This document shows positions 63,135 through 64,000 of a stretch of 64,000 bases of DNA, in pieces. How positions within the stretch are numbered: position 1 is the stretch's first letter; each line of letters opens with the position of its first letter. The stretch is from Macrocystis pyrifera (taxonomy: Eukaryota; Sar; Phaeophyceae; Laminariales; Laminariaceae). Made by a program: the position numbers and the translations under genes. The DNA lies in the NCBI GenBank assembly GCA_031763025.1, contig JASSKH010000002.1:17830468-17894467 (forward strand), written 5' to 3'. The notes under the pieces were generated by a model. The model was not told the DNA's origin. It saw only the letters and a list, made by a program, of their open reading frames with translations, and ran no database searches.

Positions 63135-63842
63135 TTGTATGATATGAGATTCGACCGCTGCATTCTGTTGGCCGAAAACTCTCCGGACGCTTTGGATTGG
63201 CCAAGCTTGCCCCGAGAGTGGCCTCGGACCCTCGGACCATGTGTCTGCTACCGGCGGAGTTTTGCGAGAAGAATTGCTGCCGCTGATGCTGCATGCCTTT
63301 GCTGCCTGCTGCTGCAGCAGCAGATACTATTAGGTAGGTGCTGCTGCTGCTGCTGCTGTACGTCACCGACTACTGCTGCTACTACTGCATATAGTGTGCT
63401 GCTGCTGCTGCTGCAAGTAAGTGCTGTTGTTGCTGGAAACACTGCGGCAATAAGCAAGCACTGCGGTGAGCAGGCGCTGCTGCAAACAAAAAAAGCGCTG
63501 CTGCAAGCGAGCGCTGCTGCACACAAGCGAGGTCTGCTGCAAGCAAGCGCTGCTGCGAGCAAGCGCTGCTGGAAGCGAGAGAGCTGCCTCAAGCAAGCGC
63601 TGCTGCGAGCAAGCGCTGCTGGAAGCGAGAGATCTGCCTCAAGCAAAAGCGCTGCTGCAAGAGCTGTCGCAGGCGCTGCTGGTGCTGCAAGCACGTGCAC
63701 CCTTGCCGCCACGCCCCTGATCTTCGACCCCTTTTCGGCCAGAGAGGACGACGAAGAAGGAGGGCGATCTTCTCGTTGTGGCGGCGTTGCTTGCACAGCG
63801 AGTGTCGAGGAGCGCAAGATAGATCGCACTTCTGCCTGTTAG
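63135..63842 (+). repeat. CTG-rich low-complexity region with an open frame
   Basis: This 235-residue plus frame (MYDMRFDRCILLAENSPDAL...) is dominated by poly-C and poly-L from (CTG)n at 63290-63415 and by AAGCGCTGCTG(C/G)AAGC-type repeats at 63475-63680. A unit of ~55 bp (GCGCTGCTGGAAGCGAGAG...) is tandemly duplicated at 63560-63635. Several overlapping frames on both strands are equally long. I therefore annotate it as simple-sequence DNA, with only the first ~45 residues looking non-repetitive. Confidence 0.7.
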
Positions 63843-64000
63843 TGCTTGCTGCTGCTTACTGCTCCTGCAGGTGGGTACTGCTGCTGCTTGCACGACTTCT
63901 TGTGTTCGGCTCGTTTGGTACAAAAAAAAGTGCTGCCGCTGCCGCAAGTGTTTTTTTTCAAGCATAAGAATCCAATATTTAGCTGTTTTTCGTCTACGAT
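63843..64000. other. Right edge, CTG-rich, no gene
   Basis: Further (CTG)n patches and a T-run. Nothing else is visible. Confidence 0.4.

Overview
The window looks like a repeat-dominated nuclear segment from a eukaryote. It contains LTR retrotransposons, a tRNA-headed SINE, TIR and foldback elements, macrosatellite arrays, long CAG/CTG tracts, candidate GT-AG splice sites and an interstitial TTAGGG tract. There are no operons, no Shine-Dalgarno logic and no rRNA genes. The gypsy chromodomain style, the copia families and the CAG/CTG-rich low-complexity sequence suggest a stramenopile, most plausibly a brown alga. That assignment is inference; no host gene confirms it.

Layout. 1-8612: a decayed LTR-retrotransposon-like mosaic ('R1') with a 1.45-kb tandem duplication carrying a Q-rich ORF. 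It is interrupted by a truncated gypsy element with identical LTRs (4008-5230) and a 1.4-kb TIR element (6004-7405). 9400-9640: CAG tract. 9824-16047: a nearly complete Ty1/copia element (copia-1) with 256-bp LTRs and a 5-bp target site duplication. 16440-16770: TTAGGG tract flanked by CCACGGCA-type motifs. 17240-18300: ~190-bp tandem repeat. 18536-20170 and 26225-27740: two copies of an array of small GAGCTA...TAGCTC hairpins. Between them lies the most host-like low-copy island, with candidate minus-strand exons at 22.1-24.5 kb. 27832-28539: Cys-rich ORF. 28571-38940: a 1618-bp macrosatellite, split by a second copia element (copia-2, 30286-34742). 38941-47880: a second mosaic copy (R2), interrupted by a SINE (39599-39944) and by a SINE-headed gypsy chimera (40272-46600). 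48639-52677: a minus-strand gag-only LTR element. 52779-61890: two tandem 4.56-kb units with a candidate spliced gene. 61965-64000: a third mosaic fragment, a CCGTCCC minisatellite and CTG low-complexity sequence.

Four insertions can be dated and bounded internally, because the other mosaic copy preserves the empty site. The macrosatellite does the same for copia-2. The most unusual signal is a 141-bp leader with a tRNA-type B box. It forms the 5' terminus of two retroelements with different bodies (30286-30426 plus; 52537-52677 minus). Each whole chimera is bounded by its own 5-bp target duplication, so the leader appears to have been integrated as part of the element. A second chimera joins a tRNA-headed SINE to a chromodomain-gypsy pol fragment and ends in an A-rich tail.

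Almost no protein here is clearly functional. Most retroelement frames carry frameshifts. The best-preserved frames are the copia-1 PR-integrase frame (11110-13737), the copia-2 RT/RNase H frame (33125-34171) and the gag at 50936-52297.
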